64,000 nt of DNA from an uncultured Collinsella sp. (lineage in GTDB: Bacteria; Actinomycetota; Coriobacteriia; Coriobacteriales; Coriobacteriaceae): the NCBI GenBank assembly GCA_958421275.1, contig CATZLI010000005.1:141935-205934 (forward strand), written 5' to 3'. Of the stretch, positions 16,367 through 23,688 are shown piece by piece; within the stretch, counting starts at the first letter, position 1, and each line of letters starts with the position of its first letter. The position numbers and the translations under genes are program-made. The notes beneath the pieces are model-generated. The model made no database searches. It had not been told where the DNA came from and was given only the letters and a program-made list of their open reading frames with translations.

Positions 16367-16540
16367 TTAGTCCCAGAAGCCGTCTTGATCGTCCTCGGAT
16401 TTGGGTCCGCGGTCGACATACATCTTATGGGTGCGCTTCTCCATTACAAAGGCAAGAATCGCAAACAGTAGGATGCCGCCGGCGAAAAGGATGGCAAAAC
16501 CGGTGCGGGTGCCAAACAAAAAGGAAAAAACTGCGTCCAT
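16367..16540 (-). CDS. Small single-pass membrane protein
   Basis: 57 residues on the minus strand, below the usual length cut-off for gene callers. The product starts MDAVFSFLFGTRTGFAILFA, continues with one hydrophobic helix (about residues 12-32), and ends with a basic then acidic tail (EKRTHKMYVDRG, then SEDDQDGFWD). AGAAGG lies ahead of the ATG. Hydrophobic-then-basic order predicts the N-terminus outside and the tail in the cytoplasm. I do not recognise the family. The clean start, ribosome site and membrane topology support a real gene. Confidence 0.65.
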   Translation of the reverse strand: MDAVFSFLFGTRTGFAILFAGGILLFAILAFVMEKRTHKMYVDRGPKSEDDQDGFWD

Positions 16541-16651
16541 TGGGTGCCTTCTTGCGTAGTTGAGTTGGGTCGTAAACGCTCATAAGTATATACTTGCCCA
16601 TACATGTACAAGGTTGCAACCTAAATGGAATGTATATCGCCGGAGGATCTA

Positions 16652-17935
16652 ATGCTTGATATCAAGTTTGTTCGCGAGAACCCCGATGCCATCGATACCG
16701 CCATGGCAAATCGCCAGACGTCTTGGGATCGCGAGAAGTTCTTTGAACTCGACGACGAGCGCCGTGCCGTCATCACCGAGGTCGAGGAGCTCCAGGCCAC
16801 GCGTAACGCCGAGTCCAAGAAGATTGGCGCCCTGATGAAGGAGGGCAAGAAGGACGAGGCCGAGGCCGCCAAGGAGGCCGTGCGTGCCGTCAACGAGAAG
16901 ATTGACGGTCTGGCCGAGCGCCGTACCGCTCTTGAGCAGGAGCAGTACGACTTCATGTCTCACCTGCCCAACATTCCGTGCGAGGCTACGCCGTACGGCA
17001 AAGACGAGGACGAGAACGTTGAGCGCCGTCGTTGGGGCACCCCGCGCGAGTTCGACTTCGACTTTAAGCCGCACTGGGATCTGGGCACCGATCTGGACAT
17101 CCTCGACTTCGAGCGCGGCAACAAGCTCTCCGGCAGCCGTTTCACCGTTCTCGGTGGCGCCGGCGCCCGCCTGGAGCGTGCCCTCATCAACTTCTTCCTC
17201 GATACGCACACCAGCCGTGGTTTTAAGGAGTGGTGGCCGCCCATCGTCGTCAAGCGTCAGACCATGTTTGGCACGGGTCAGCTGCCCAAGTTCGAGGACG
17301 ACGCCTATCACGTCTCGGGTGACAACTTCCTGATCCCCACCGCCGAGGTCGTGCTCACCAACCTGCACGCCGGCGAGGTCCTCGATGCCGACACCCTGCC
17401 GCGCCGCTACACCGCCTTCACCCCCTGCTTCCGTGAGGAGGCCGGTTCCGCCGGTCGCGACACCCGCGGCATCATCCGTCAGCACGAGTTCGACAAGGTC
17501 GAGATGGTCAAGTTTGCCAAGCCTGAGGAGTCCGACGAGGAGCTCGAGAGCATGACCGCCGAGGCCGAGTACCTGCTGCAGCAGCTGGGCCTTCCGTATC
17601 GCGTGATTAGCCTGTGCACCGGCGACTTGGGCTTCTCTGCCCGTCAGACCTACGACGTCGAGGTCTGGCTGCCGAGCTACAACGCCTACAAGGAGATCAG
17701 CTCCTGCTCCAACTGCGGTGACTTCCAGGCTCGCCGCGCCAACATCAAGTATCGCGACCCCGAGAACTTCAAGGGTTCGCGCTACCTGCACACTCTCAAC
17801 GGTTCCGGCCTGCCGGCCGGCCGCACCATGGCCGCCATTCTGGAGAACTACCAGAACGCCGACGGCACCATCACGATCCCCGAGGTCCTGCGTCCTTACA
17901 TGGGTGGTCTCGAGAAGATCGAGCCGGTCGCGTAA
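16652..17935 (+). CDS. serS: Seryl-tRNA synthetase
   Basis: 427 residues. The ATG at 16652 is preceded by CGGAGG; an upstream in-frame ATG at 16625 has no site. An N-terminal long coiled-coil arm (residues about 30-105) contacts the tRNA-Ser variable arm. The class II core shows motif 2 (CFREEAGSAGRDTRG) and motif 3 (LNGSGLPAGRTMAAILENYQ). It charges tRNA-Ser and tRNA-Sec. No T-box leader is visible in the short upstream region. Confidence 0.97.
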   Translation: MLDIKFVRENPDAIDTAMANRQTSWDREKFFELDDERRAVITEVEELQATRNAESKKIGALMKEGKKDEAEAAKEAVRAVNEKIDGLAERRTALEQEQYDFMSHLPNIPCEATPYGKDEDENVERRRWGTPREFDFDFKPHWDLGTDLDILDFERGNKLSGSRFTVLGGAGARLERALINFFLDTHTSRGFKEWWPPIVVKRQTMFGTGQLPKFEDDAYHVSGDNFLIPTAEVVLTNLHAGEVLDADTLPRRYTAFTPCFREEAGSAGRDTRGIIRQHEFDKVEMVKFAKPEESDEELESMTAEAEYLLQQLGLPYRVISLCTGDLGFSARQTYDVEVWLPSYNAYKEISSCSNCGDFQARRANIKYRDPENFKGSRYLHTLNGSGLPAGRTMAAILENYQNADGTITIPEVLRPYMGGLEKIEPVA

Positions 17936-17958
17936 GTTGGCTGCATAGGGGATATGCA

Positions 17959-17990
17959 AGGGCGCTCCTTCGGGGGCGCCCTATTTCGTG
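17959..17990 (+). terminator. Terminator downstream of serS
   Basis: AGGGCGC and GCGCCCT arms around TCCTTCGGGG, followed by a short T-rich run (ATTTCG). Moderate strength. Confidence 0.6.
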
Positions 17991-18035
17991 CGCAGGTCCA
18001 TACCATGCCGTGCGGACAGCTCAATAGAAAACACA

Positions 18036-18049
18036 CGAACAACTGTTCT
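18036..18049 (+). promoter_or_regulatory. LexA/SOS-box-like palindrome
   Basis: CGAACAACTGTTCT fits the Gram-positive and actinobacterial LexA consensus CGAAC-N4-GTTCG with one mismatch at the last base. It lies 60 bases upstream of the start codon at 18109, in a suitable promoter position. An overlapping ten-base palindrome CTGTATACAG (18048-18057) follows. Confidence 0.5.
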
Positions 18050-18108
18050 GTATACAGCCATCTACCTGCTATGCTTTTGCTAAATAAGAGCGAGAGAAAG
18101 GGGACGCG

Positions 18109-18486
18109 ATGGAGCTGTTTGATGATCGGGTGGTTTTGTTTGAGAGCGACGAGGGCGGGGAGTACCTGCTTGTAACGTGTGAGCCGTCTGGCATGGGTGG
18201 CCTAGTGGTTCGACAGACGAGCGAGGGACCGTTGACCCAATGGTGCTTTGAGGAGTCGCCGCATGTGGTCGAGACCTTTGTGACGCACGAGGGACTTGTG
18301 GCGCTGGAGCACTTCTATGGAGTTGGGACTTCCAACCAGGTCGCGCGCATGCTGAGCATCTCGTTTGCCGATTATGATTGTGCCCAGCGGGTGAGATCGC
18401 TCCTGAGGGAACTTGATGCTAAGTTTGACGTGATCGAAAAGCCAATCGATCGTACGGGGAACGGCGGTATATGCGGAGCAGCATGA
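18109..18486 (+). CDS. Hypothetical protein behind a LexA-like box
   Basis: 125 residues, AGAAAGGGG ahead of the ATG. The product is acidic at the N-terminus and has no membrane segment or signal. The C-terminal half (SNQVARMLSISFADYDCAQR, VRSLLRELDAKFDVIEKP) reads as two amphipathic helices. I know no family for it. The gene stands alone: serS upstream has its own terminator and the tRNA-Arg cluster starts 78 bases downstream with its own promoter. The LexA-like box upstream hints at DNA-damage induction. Confidence 0.75.
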   Translation: MELFDDRVVLFESDEGGEYLLVTCEPSGMGGLVVRQTSEGPLTQWCFEESPHVVETFVTHEGLVALEHFYGVGTSNQVARMLSISFADYDCAQRVRSLLRELDAKFDVIEKPIDRTGNGGICGAA

Positions 18487-18522
18487 CAAAACTGCGTTCC
18501 ACAAAAAAGTTTGAGATTGTGC

Positions 18523-18552
18523 TTGACTCCAATAAGCTAAAGTGGTTTTATA
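18523..18552 (+). promoter_or_regulatory. Promoter of first tRNA-Arg
   Basis: TTGACT (18523-18528) and TTTATA (18547-18552) with an 18-base spacer. Confidence 0.6.
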
Positions 18553-18563
18553 AGTCTTGCGCT

Positions 18564-18637
18564 GCGGCGTTACCTCAGCTGGATAGAGGGTCTGACTACG
18601 AATCAGAACGTCATAGGTTCGAATCCTATACGCCGCA
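18564..18637 (+). tRNA. tRNA-Arg (ACG), copy 1
   Basis: Acceptor GCGGCGT/ACGCCGC, anticodon ACG in CTACGAA, T-loop TTCGAAT, discriminator A, encoded CCA at 18638-18640. The anticodon adenosine is expected to be deaminated to inosine. Sequence identical to copies 2 and 3. Confidence 0.96.
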
Positions 18638-18651
18638 CCAATTGAACTTGA

Positions 18652-18680
18652 AGCCTCCGCCAACGGGGGCTTTTCTTTTA
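18652..18680 (+). terminator. Terminator of tRNA-Arg copy 1
   Basis: AGCCTCCG and CGGGGGCT arms with a four-base loop, then TTTTCTTTT. Confidence 0.78.
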
Positions 18681-18810
18681 TGCCGCCACCGCATGGATTC
18701 GAACCTCGGTCGAGGCGCGGGCGTAAAGAAAACGCGGAGCGTTTTTAGCCCGCGGGCGAGTCCGCCGGCAGGCGGGCGAAGCCGGTGCGGATCCGCGCAG
18801 CGGATGCGCG
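18681..18810 (+). repeat. tRNA-tail-associated structured element, Arg copy
   Basis: 130 bases after the first tRNA-Arg terminator. GGATTCGAACCT (18695-18706) is the exact reverse complement of the T-arm core. Hairpins follow: CCTC/GAGG; CGCGGGC/GCCCGCG enclosing AAACGC/GCGTTT; CCGCC/GGCGG with a GGCA loop; and GTGC..ATCCGC/GCGGAT..GCGC. GGATTC near the start can pair with GAATCC at the start of the second tail. This copy is close in sequence to the Leu copy, but stems differ by compensating changes. Confidence 0.82.
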
Positions 18811-18870
18811 GAATCCTATACGCCGCACCAATTGAAATTGAAAGCCTCCGGCAACGGGGGCTTTTCTTTT
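18811..18870 (+). repeat. Duplicated tRNA-Arg 3' half and terminator
   Basis: Begins GAATCCTATACGCCGCACCA, identical to the tRNA-Arg tail from inside the T-loop through CCA, then a terminator closer to that of tRNA-Arg copy 3 than to that of copy 1. It has no 5' half, so it is not a functional tRNA. Confidence 0.85.
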
Positions 18871-18920
18871 TCGGAAACCATGCATTGATACGAACCTCGG
18901 TTGAGGCGCGAGCGTCTTAA
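18871..18920 (+). repeat. Decayed 5' end of a second Arg element
   Basis: GATACGAACCTCGGTTGAGG and the following GCGCGAGCGT match the start of the element at 18681 (GATTCGAACCTCGGTCGAGG) with two changes, then similarity stops. It lies just behind the duplicated tail, as if a further unit had been lost. Confidence 0.6.
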
Positions 18921-18953
18921 TCATCACTTCGTAAAAATTTTCCAAATTGTCGC

Positions 18954-18982
18954 TTGACCCATCGAGGGGTCACGTGCATAAT
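18954..18982 (+). promoter_or_regulatory. Promoter of second tRNA-Arg
   Basis: TTGACC (18954-18959) and CATAAT (18977-18982), 17-base spacer. Confidence 0.75.
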
Positions 18983-18994
18983 AATCCGTGCGTT

Positions 18995-19068
18995 GCGGCG
19001 TTACCTCAGCTGGATAGAGGGTCTGACTACGAATCAGAACGTCATAGGTTCGAATCCTATACGCCGCA
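18995..19068 (+). tRNA. tRNA-Arg (ACG), copy 2
   Basis: Identical to copy 1 over the full tRNA, with encoded CCA at 19069-19071. It has its own promoter and terminator and no element behind it. Confidence 0.96.
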
Positions 19069-19082
19069 CCAACATAACTTTA

Positions 19083-19109
19083 AAGCCTCCGGTAACGGAG
19101 GCTTTTCTT
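19083..19109 (+). terminator. Terminator of tRNA-Arg copy 2
   Basis: Perfect nine-base arms AAGCCTCCG and CGGAGGCTT around GTAA, followed by TTCTTA. Confidence 0.8.
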
Positions 19110-19218
19110 ATATGTCGATATACTTGAGAAGTTGCTTTTGCCGTGTTTGAAAGTATCGAGTCGATTGACTGCGTCAAATGAGTAAAAATCAAATTTGATA
19201 ACTTTTTTCGAAAAATGC

Positions 19219-19247
19219 TTGACATTTATTCAGTCGATGTGCATAAT
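19219..19247 (+). promoter_or_regulatory. Promoter of third tRNA-Arg
   Basis: Consensus TTGACA (19219-19224) and CATAAT (19242-19247) with a 17-base spacer; the strongest of the three Arg promoters by sequence. Confidence 0.8.
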
Positions 19248-19259
19248 AATCAACAAGTC

Positions 19260-19333
19260 GCGGCGTTACCTCAGCTGGATAGAGGGTCTGACTACGAATC
19301 AGAACGTCATAGGTTCGAATCCTATACGCCGCA
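19260..19333 (+). tRNA. tRNA-Arg (ACG), copy 3
   Basis: Identical to copies 1 and 2, encoded CCA at 19334-19336. Followed by a terminator and a truncated element remnant. Confidence 0.96.
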
Positions 19334-19346
19334 CCAATCGAAATTG

Positions 19347-19376
19347 AAAGCCTCCGGCAACGGGGGCTTTTCTTTT
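19347..19376 (+). terminator. Terminator of tRNA-Arg copy 3
   Basis: AAAGCCTCCG and CGGGGGCTTT arms with a four-base loop, then TTCTTTT. Confidence 0.78.
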
Positions 19377-19411
19377 ACGTAAACACCGCATGGATTCGAA
19401 CCTCGGTCAAA
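19377..19411 (+). repeat. Truncated element remnant after third tRNA-Arg
   Basis: CACCGCATGGATTCGAACCT then CGGTC matches the first 25 bases of the element at 18681 (the antisense T-arm and its flank), after which similarity ends abruptly. No hairpin core or second tail follows. Confidence 0.65.
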
Positions 19412-19510
19412 GGGGACTATTTCTCATCGACTCGTGTAAGATTTCGAGTATGCGCCTCGGTGAGCCCGTGGCGCGCTCTTTCTTTAGACGACCGATCAGG
19501 GTGATATTTC

Positions 19511-21952
19511 GTGGCAGAGCGTCCGACATACAAGCTCAGGTTTCTTGATCCCAAAAAGCGCTTTCCGGCCATGCCCGAGCAGCCTGCGGGACGCTCGTAT
19601 GGCGTGGTTTGGAAGCTCTTTGGCGAGGACCCGCATGAATCATGCTATGTCGTCGAATTCGTCGGCAAAAGCCATGTGTCGCTTTTGGGCTACGTGAGCG
19701 TTTCGGGTGAGGTCTATAAGGTGGACCGTCCCGTTAACGAAGTATCGCTGCCCGACGATCCCGACATGCAGCTGATTCTTGACGAGTCCGATTCCAACAT
19801 CGGTGAGATTGCAGTCAGGGGTACCGATGGGACGATGCGCTCCCGGGCGCGAGTCATCGGCTCTCCCGAAGGAACCATGCGCGAACAATCCGATCGCGAG
19901 ACGTGGAATTCGACGCGCAGCCTTCGCTACGGCGAGTTCATGGCCTCGATGTTCTTGCGTTACGTGATATTCGCCGATTCTGAAAACTCCATCTCAAGCA
20001 CGGCAAACGGTGACGGCCTCGACGAGGGCATGAAAAATGCCGTCGACAAGATCAAACTTGTAAAACTCCCCGAGCCGGTTGAGGTACTGCTGGGTTTTGA
20101 TTCCACGCCGCTGCCCGATGCAATTGAAACGTTGCTCTACCGCATTGACCATACAGATAATCCAAGTGGCATTGAGCGCTATGCCGCCGCTTTGATGGGC
20201 GAAGTTAATCTGCCACGCCTGCGCACCATAGCGGCTAAAACCGAAATGAGCCTGGCGCGCATCGATCGCTCGAGGCTCTTCTATCTCAATTTTGACCGTA
20301 GCCTGCTGGACCAGGACGAGATCGATACCCTGCTTGCCGTCGAGTGCCGCCTGAACCGCCTATCGGGCATCCTTGAGCGTATTGGAGCAGGGTTGGGCCC
20401 CGTTGCCTCGTCGCCAAGCTTTGAGGGCTGCTCGCTCTTCGACCTATGGCATATCAGCAAGACGACAAACGACGTTCCTCGCTTGCTCGAAACGCTGTCG
20501 AATGACAACCCGTGGGCCAAGCCGGGGACGGTTGCGTGCCAGCCGGGTGGAGAGTGGGACGTTCGCACCCGCTTTGCACGTATCGTAGAAGCGCTCAACG
20601 TGGTCACGCGGCTCGATTACACCTATCGAGCGAACGTCGCCGAGGGCATCATGCTGGTGCGATTTGGCCGCACGGTTGTCGATGCTATGCCGCGGCGCGA
20701 ATACGATGCTCAAGATGACGCCTGGCGCGAGGTAGATGAGCCTAAGCGCGCAGCATGGGCCACCGAGCACGATGCGCGTATTGCGCTTACACTCGCGGCG
20801 GCTTGCTTTGCTTCGGGTGCTTGCATCACGCGCTGCTACGTGCAGATTGCGGCTCCCGACGGCGAGCAGGGCGAGCGCGTTGTTAAAACGTACTCCTTTG
20901 GCCGTGCGGCTTATCTGGCCGATTGCGTTTCTGTCGCCAAGGATCTTGAGAGCATGGATATGGACGACATGCCCTGCAAGCATTTGCTCGAGGCATATGA
21001 GGCAGATGCGCCGGACATGATTGAGCCTGCAGAGGTTCACGCCCGACCACGCGATGACCATCGTCCATTGCCGCCTGCGCTTCGCGATCTGCTGCTCGCT
21101 GATACGGCTGACGAGCTTGAGGTCATGGAGGAGGACAACGATCCGTATGTCGCCCGTGTCGTCGAGCTGCGCGAGCAATCCAAAGTTGACCGAGCCGGTG
21201 CTTTCGAGGGCTTTTCTCGCCTTGTCGAGGAGCTGGAAGCCAAGTGTACTGTTGCTGAGCTTTTGGCGACGGGCCCAGTGCAGACCCAGTTCTGCGACAA
21301 CCAGCTGGTGCGCATGGTGCTGCCGGTGATGGAGGAGGACCGTTCCGTGCGTATCCTTCGCGCTCCCGATGCGCTGTATTTTGCCCAGCACGAGATTTGC
21401 AGCTTTTACGCCGAACAAGAGGACTTTGAGCGTGCGCTGCCCGAGGTGCGCCGTCTCTACGACTTGGCGCGCTCGTCCATGCAGTCTCACTTTGCCCTGA
21501 TTAACGTGCTAGCACGCCTGGAGCGTTATGACGAGATTATCGAGGTAGCGCGTCACGGCCTGCGCATTGCCAGCGACCGGCCTTCGATCGGTTACCTGTT
21601 CTATCGCCTGGCATTCGCCTACTGGAACTGCGACCAGCTCGAGCTGGCGCTGGCATGTTATCGCCTGGTGCCGCGCGGCGAGGAGTCGGGCGGCAGTGCG
21701 CAGGAGGAAATGCAGGGCCTTATGAACGAGATGGGCGTCATCAAACCGCCCACGTTTGAGGAGGCTGTCGAGACCATCCGCAAGGCAGGTCTTGAGCTGC
21801 CGCCGGTGCCCGCCGTGACCAATCAACTCGCGGATGCCGCCGTGCAACTCGTCGACAACGGCTTCTTTTTCTTGGCGCGCGGCTGCATCTATCAAATGTG
21901 GCGCACCATGGGTAACGATGAGCTCGGCTCCCTCAACCGCTCGCTGGGGTAG
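19511..21952 (+). CDS. Large TPR-like protein of unknown function
   Basis: 813 residues from a GTG with AGGGTGAT about seven bases upstream. I recognise no enzyme family. There is no membrane segment or signal peptide. Residues about 620-760 look like tetratricopeptide helices (HEICSFYAEQEDFERALPEV, INVLARLERYDEIIEVARHG, YLFYRLAFAYWNCDQLELAL), suggesting a protein-interaction scaffold. The N-terminal part is acidic with mixed alpha-beta character. It is probably a lineage-specific coriobacterial protein. It stands alone, between the tRNA-Arg cluster and a 320-base intergenic region. Confidence 0.85.
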   Translation: MAERPTYKLRFLDPKKRFPAMPEQPAGRSYGVVWKLFGEDPHESCYVVEFVGKSHVSLLGYVSVSGEVYKVDRPVNEVSLPDDPDMQLILDESDSNIGEIAVRGTDGTMRSRARVIGSPEGTMREQSDRETWNSTRSLRYGEFMASMFLRYVIFADSENSISSTANGDGLDEGMKNAVDKIKLVKLPEPVEVLLGFDSTPLPDAIETLLYRIDHTDNPSGIERYAAALMGEVNLPRLRTIAAKTEMSLARIDRSRLFYLNFDRSLLDQDEIDTLLAVECRLNRLSGILERIGAGLGPVASSPSFEGCSLFDLWHISKTTNDVPRLLETLSNDNPWAKPGTVACQPGGEWDVRTRFARIVEALNVVTRLDYTYRANVAEGIMLVRFGRTVVDAMPRREYDAQDDAWREVDEPKRAAWATEHDARIALTLAAACFASGACITRCYVQIAAPDGEQGERVVKTYSFGRAAYLADCVSVAKDLESMDMDDMPCKHLLEAYEADAPDMIEPAEVHARPRDDHRPLPPALRDLLLADTADELEVMEEDNDPYVARVVELREQSKVDRAGAFEGFSRLVEELEAKCTVAELLATGPVQTQFCDNQLVRMVLPVMEEDRSVRILRAPDALYFAQHEICSFYAEQEDFERALPEVRRLYDLARSSMQSHFALINVLARLERYDEIIEVARHGLRIASDRPSIGYLFYRLAFAYWNCDQLELALACYRLVPRGEESGGSAQEEMQGLMNEMGVIKPPTFEEAVETIRKAGLELPPVPAVTNQLADAAVQLVDNGFFFLARGCIYQMWRTMGNDELGSLNRSLG

Positions 21953-22068
21953 GGGCAGCATAGAAGGGCTGGACCGCGCTTGTCATCCCATTTGCTCACC
22001 ATGCCGACAAAACGAAGGGGCTACTGCTGCCGGCGTACCGGGAACATTTGCGTATAGATAAGGTATAA

Positions 22069-22254
22069 CGAATTAAGTCGTAGCGAATTAAAGTACGAAT
22101 TACTGTATCGAGCAGGTTGCCGACAAATTGAATGGAGCCATTTGTATTTGCTCAAGTGGGTGGCTCCAGCAGGACCGGTAAGGTCAAAAGCGGCTAGGTC
22201 TGCTAAACCTGTTAAACTCTGCTAAAGTTGCTAAACTTTGTTAAAGTTGTTAAA
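22069..22254 (+). promoter_or_regulatory. Iteron-like repeats upstream of the AAA ATPase
   Basis: Two repeat sets. Three copies of CGAATTA begin at 22069, 22084 and 22096. Six copies of TGYTAAA begin at 22201, 22210, 22220, 22229, 22239 and 22248, so successive starts are alternately 9 and 10 bases apart. The region is AT-rich against its surroundings. Such phased heptamers usually bind a repeating protein. The rest of 21953-22273 shows nothing else I can name. Confidence 0.6.
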
Positions 22255-22273
22255 ACTAGCAGAGGAGGGTCGA

Positions 22274-23356
22274 ATGTCGAAAGCCATTAATCCCTTTAAG
22301 CCAACGGCGGGCATGAATCCGCCTGAGCTTATCGGACGTGACGCTGTTTTGGATGATTTTGCCGAGGCCCTTGAGAATGGTCCTGGTGCTCCCGATCGAC
22401 TCATGCGCATCTCGGGCGTCCGAGGCACAGGTAAAACGGTGCTTCTCAATGCACTGGGTGATCTTGCGCGAAAAAAAGGATTCGAGGTTGTTGACGTCGC
22501 CTCGAATGCCGGTTTTTGCAGTAGAATCCTCGAGGCTCTACAGCGAAATGTTCGTCTTGAGTCAATGTCGATTTCCCCATCAATTCTAGGAGTCAGCCTT
22601 GGCTCCGTTGAGGTATCGAAGTCGGCATCTCATCTGGGCGAGGCAATGTACGATGCCGCGAAGCGCGGAGGTCTGCTCATTACGCTCGACGAGATTCAGG
22701 ATGCCTCAACTGAGGAAATGCGCGAGCTGGGCAATGAGATGCAGCTTTTGATTCGCCAAGGGGCGAATGTCGCTTTTGCATTCGCCGGCTTGCCAACATC
22801 GGTGGATGGCGTGGTGGTTGATGATACCCTTACCTTCCTTCAGCGGGCAAAACATATCGAACTCACTCGTCTCTCCGATTTTGAAGTCGGTGGATCGCTT
22901 GAGGATACAATGAGACGAGCGGGCAAGGAGCTCGATGAAGACGCCGCTGAGCTATTAACAAAGGCTTCAGCAGGCTATCCCTTTATGGTCCAGTTGGTCG
23001 GATATTACGCTTGGCAGGTTGCTGCGCGCAGCGGGGCGGAGAGCGTGAACGAAGGGTCCGCGCGTAAAGGTATCCAAGCGGCTCTTGATAGCTTTAATGC
23101 TATGGTGATTGCCCCGGCGCTGCGCAGGGTTTCAGAGCGACAGTTTCAGTATCTCGCGGCAATGGCTCAATGCGAGGGTGATGAGATTGCCAACGGTGAT
23201 ATCGCCAAGAAGATGGGGTTGCCGGCGAACAAGGTCGGCTCGTATCGTAAACGTCTCATCGATGCGGGGTTGATTGAGCCTGCGGGCTATGGCTGTGTTT
23301 CGTTTGCAATTCCGTATATGCGCGACTATTTGTTGGAGGCGGTGCGGGAAAGGTAA
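22274..23356 (+). CDS. Orc1/Cdc6-like AAA ATPase
   Basis: 360 residues from the ATG at 22274 (GAGGAGGGT upstream); a TTG at 22238 falls within the repeats. Walker A reads GVRGTGKTVLLNAL near residue 55, Walker B is GGLLITLDEIQD near 140, and a sensor-like AFAFAGLP follows. The C-terminus is a winged-helix region (ANGDIAKKMGLPANKVGSYR). The architecture resembles archaeal Orc1/Cdc6-type and related STAND ATPases, common in bacteria as single genes of unknown role. Codon use is more AT-rich than its neighbours and it sits beside a tRNA-Ser gene, both hints of transfer. Confidence 0.82.
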   Translation: MSKAINPFKPTAGMNPPELIGRDAVLDDFAEALENGPGAPDRLMRISGVRGTGKTVLLNALGDLARKKGFEVVDVASNAGFCSRILEALQRNVRLESMSISPSILGVSLGSVEVSKSASHLGEAMYDAAKRGGLLITLDEIQDASTEEMRELGNEMQLLIRQGANVAFAFAGLPTSVDGVVVDDTLTFLQRAKHIELTRLSDFEVGGSLEDTMRRAGKELDEDAAELLTKASAGYPFMVQLVGYYAWQVAARSGAESVNEGSARKGIQAALDSFNAMVIAPALRRVSERQFQYLAAMAQCEGDEIANGDIAKKMGLPANKVGSYRKRLIDAGLIEPAGYGCVSFAIPYMRDYLLEAVRER

Positions 23357-23381
23357 AAATGGAATCGCTCCAAATTCCCTC

Positions 23382-23410
23382 TTGCCCATCCTCGACTGTT
23401 TGGTTACTAT
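23382..23410 (+). promoter_or_regulatory. Promoter of tRNA-Ser
   Basis: TTGCCC (23382-23387) and TACTAT (23405-23410) with a 17-base spacer. Confidence 0.6.
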
Positions 23411-23424
23411 AGAACGGCTGTTAC

Positions 23425-23512
23425 GGAGAGCTGACCGAGAGGCCGAAGGTGCTCGCCTGCTAAGCGAGTATGCCCCAAAAGGGCATCTGGGGTTCGAATC
23501 CCCAGCTCTCCG
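23425..23512 (+). tRNA. tRNA-Ser (GCT)
   Basis: Class II tRNA: acceptor GGAGAGC/GCTCTCC, anticodon GCT in loop CTGCTAA, long variable arm TGCCCCAAAAGGGCA, T-loop TTCGAAT, discriminator G, encoded CCA at 23513-23515. The 3' half is repeated at 23689. Confidence 0.96.
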
Positions 23513-23529
23513 CCAGTTTAACTTTAAAG

Positions 23530-23556
23530 AAGGGTCCCATCGGGGGCCCTTTTTTA
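23530..23556 (+). terminator. Terminator of tRNA-Ser
   Basis: AAGGGTCCC and GGGGCCCTT arms around ATCG, then a run of T. A near copy ends the duplicated tail. Confidence 0.78.
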
Positions 23557-23688
23557 TTATCGAGAAAGGGCGCTGGGGATTCGAACCCGAGAGGGCACGG
23601 GCGTTAAGCAAACGCGAAAGCGTTTGTAGCCCGTGGGCGAAAAGCCGCCAGGCTTTGAAGCCGGAGGGCATGCGTAGCATGCCCGGAC
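23557..23688 (+). repeat. tRNA-tail-associated structured element, Ser copy
   Basis: 132 bases between two tRNA-Ser tails. CTGGGGATTCGAACCC (23573-23588) is a 16-nt exact reverse complement of the T-arm. Hairpins: CCC/GGG with a GAGA loop; CACGGGC/GCCCGTG enclosing AAACGC/GCGTTT with a GAAA loop; AAGCC/GGCTT with a GCCA loop; GGGCATGC/GCATGCCC with a GTA loop. GCTGGGGAT at the start pairs over nine bases with ATCCCCAGC at the start of the second tail. Confidence 0.83.

Noticed and set aside
16541..16651. T-box leader ahead of serS
   Set aside because: The upstream region is only about 110 bases and lacks the AGGGTGGNACCGCG-type T-box and antiterminator stems.
18811..18840. Possible fourth tRNA-Arg gene
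   Set aside because: Only the 3' half from the T-loop is present; there is no acceptor 5' strand, D-arm or anticodon arm upstream.
22069..22254. Chromosomal replication origin
   Set aside because: No DnaA boxes (TTATCCACA type) and no dnaA, dnaN or gyr genes nearby; the repeats are of a different kind.
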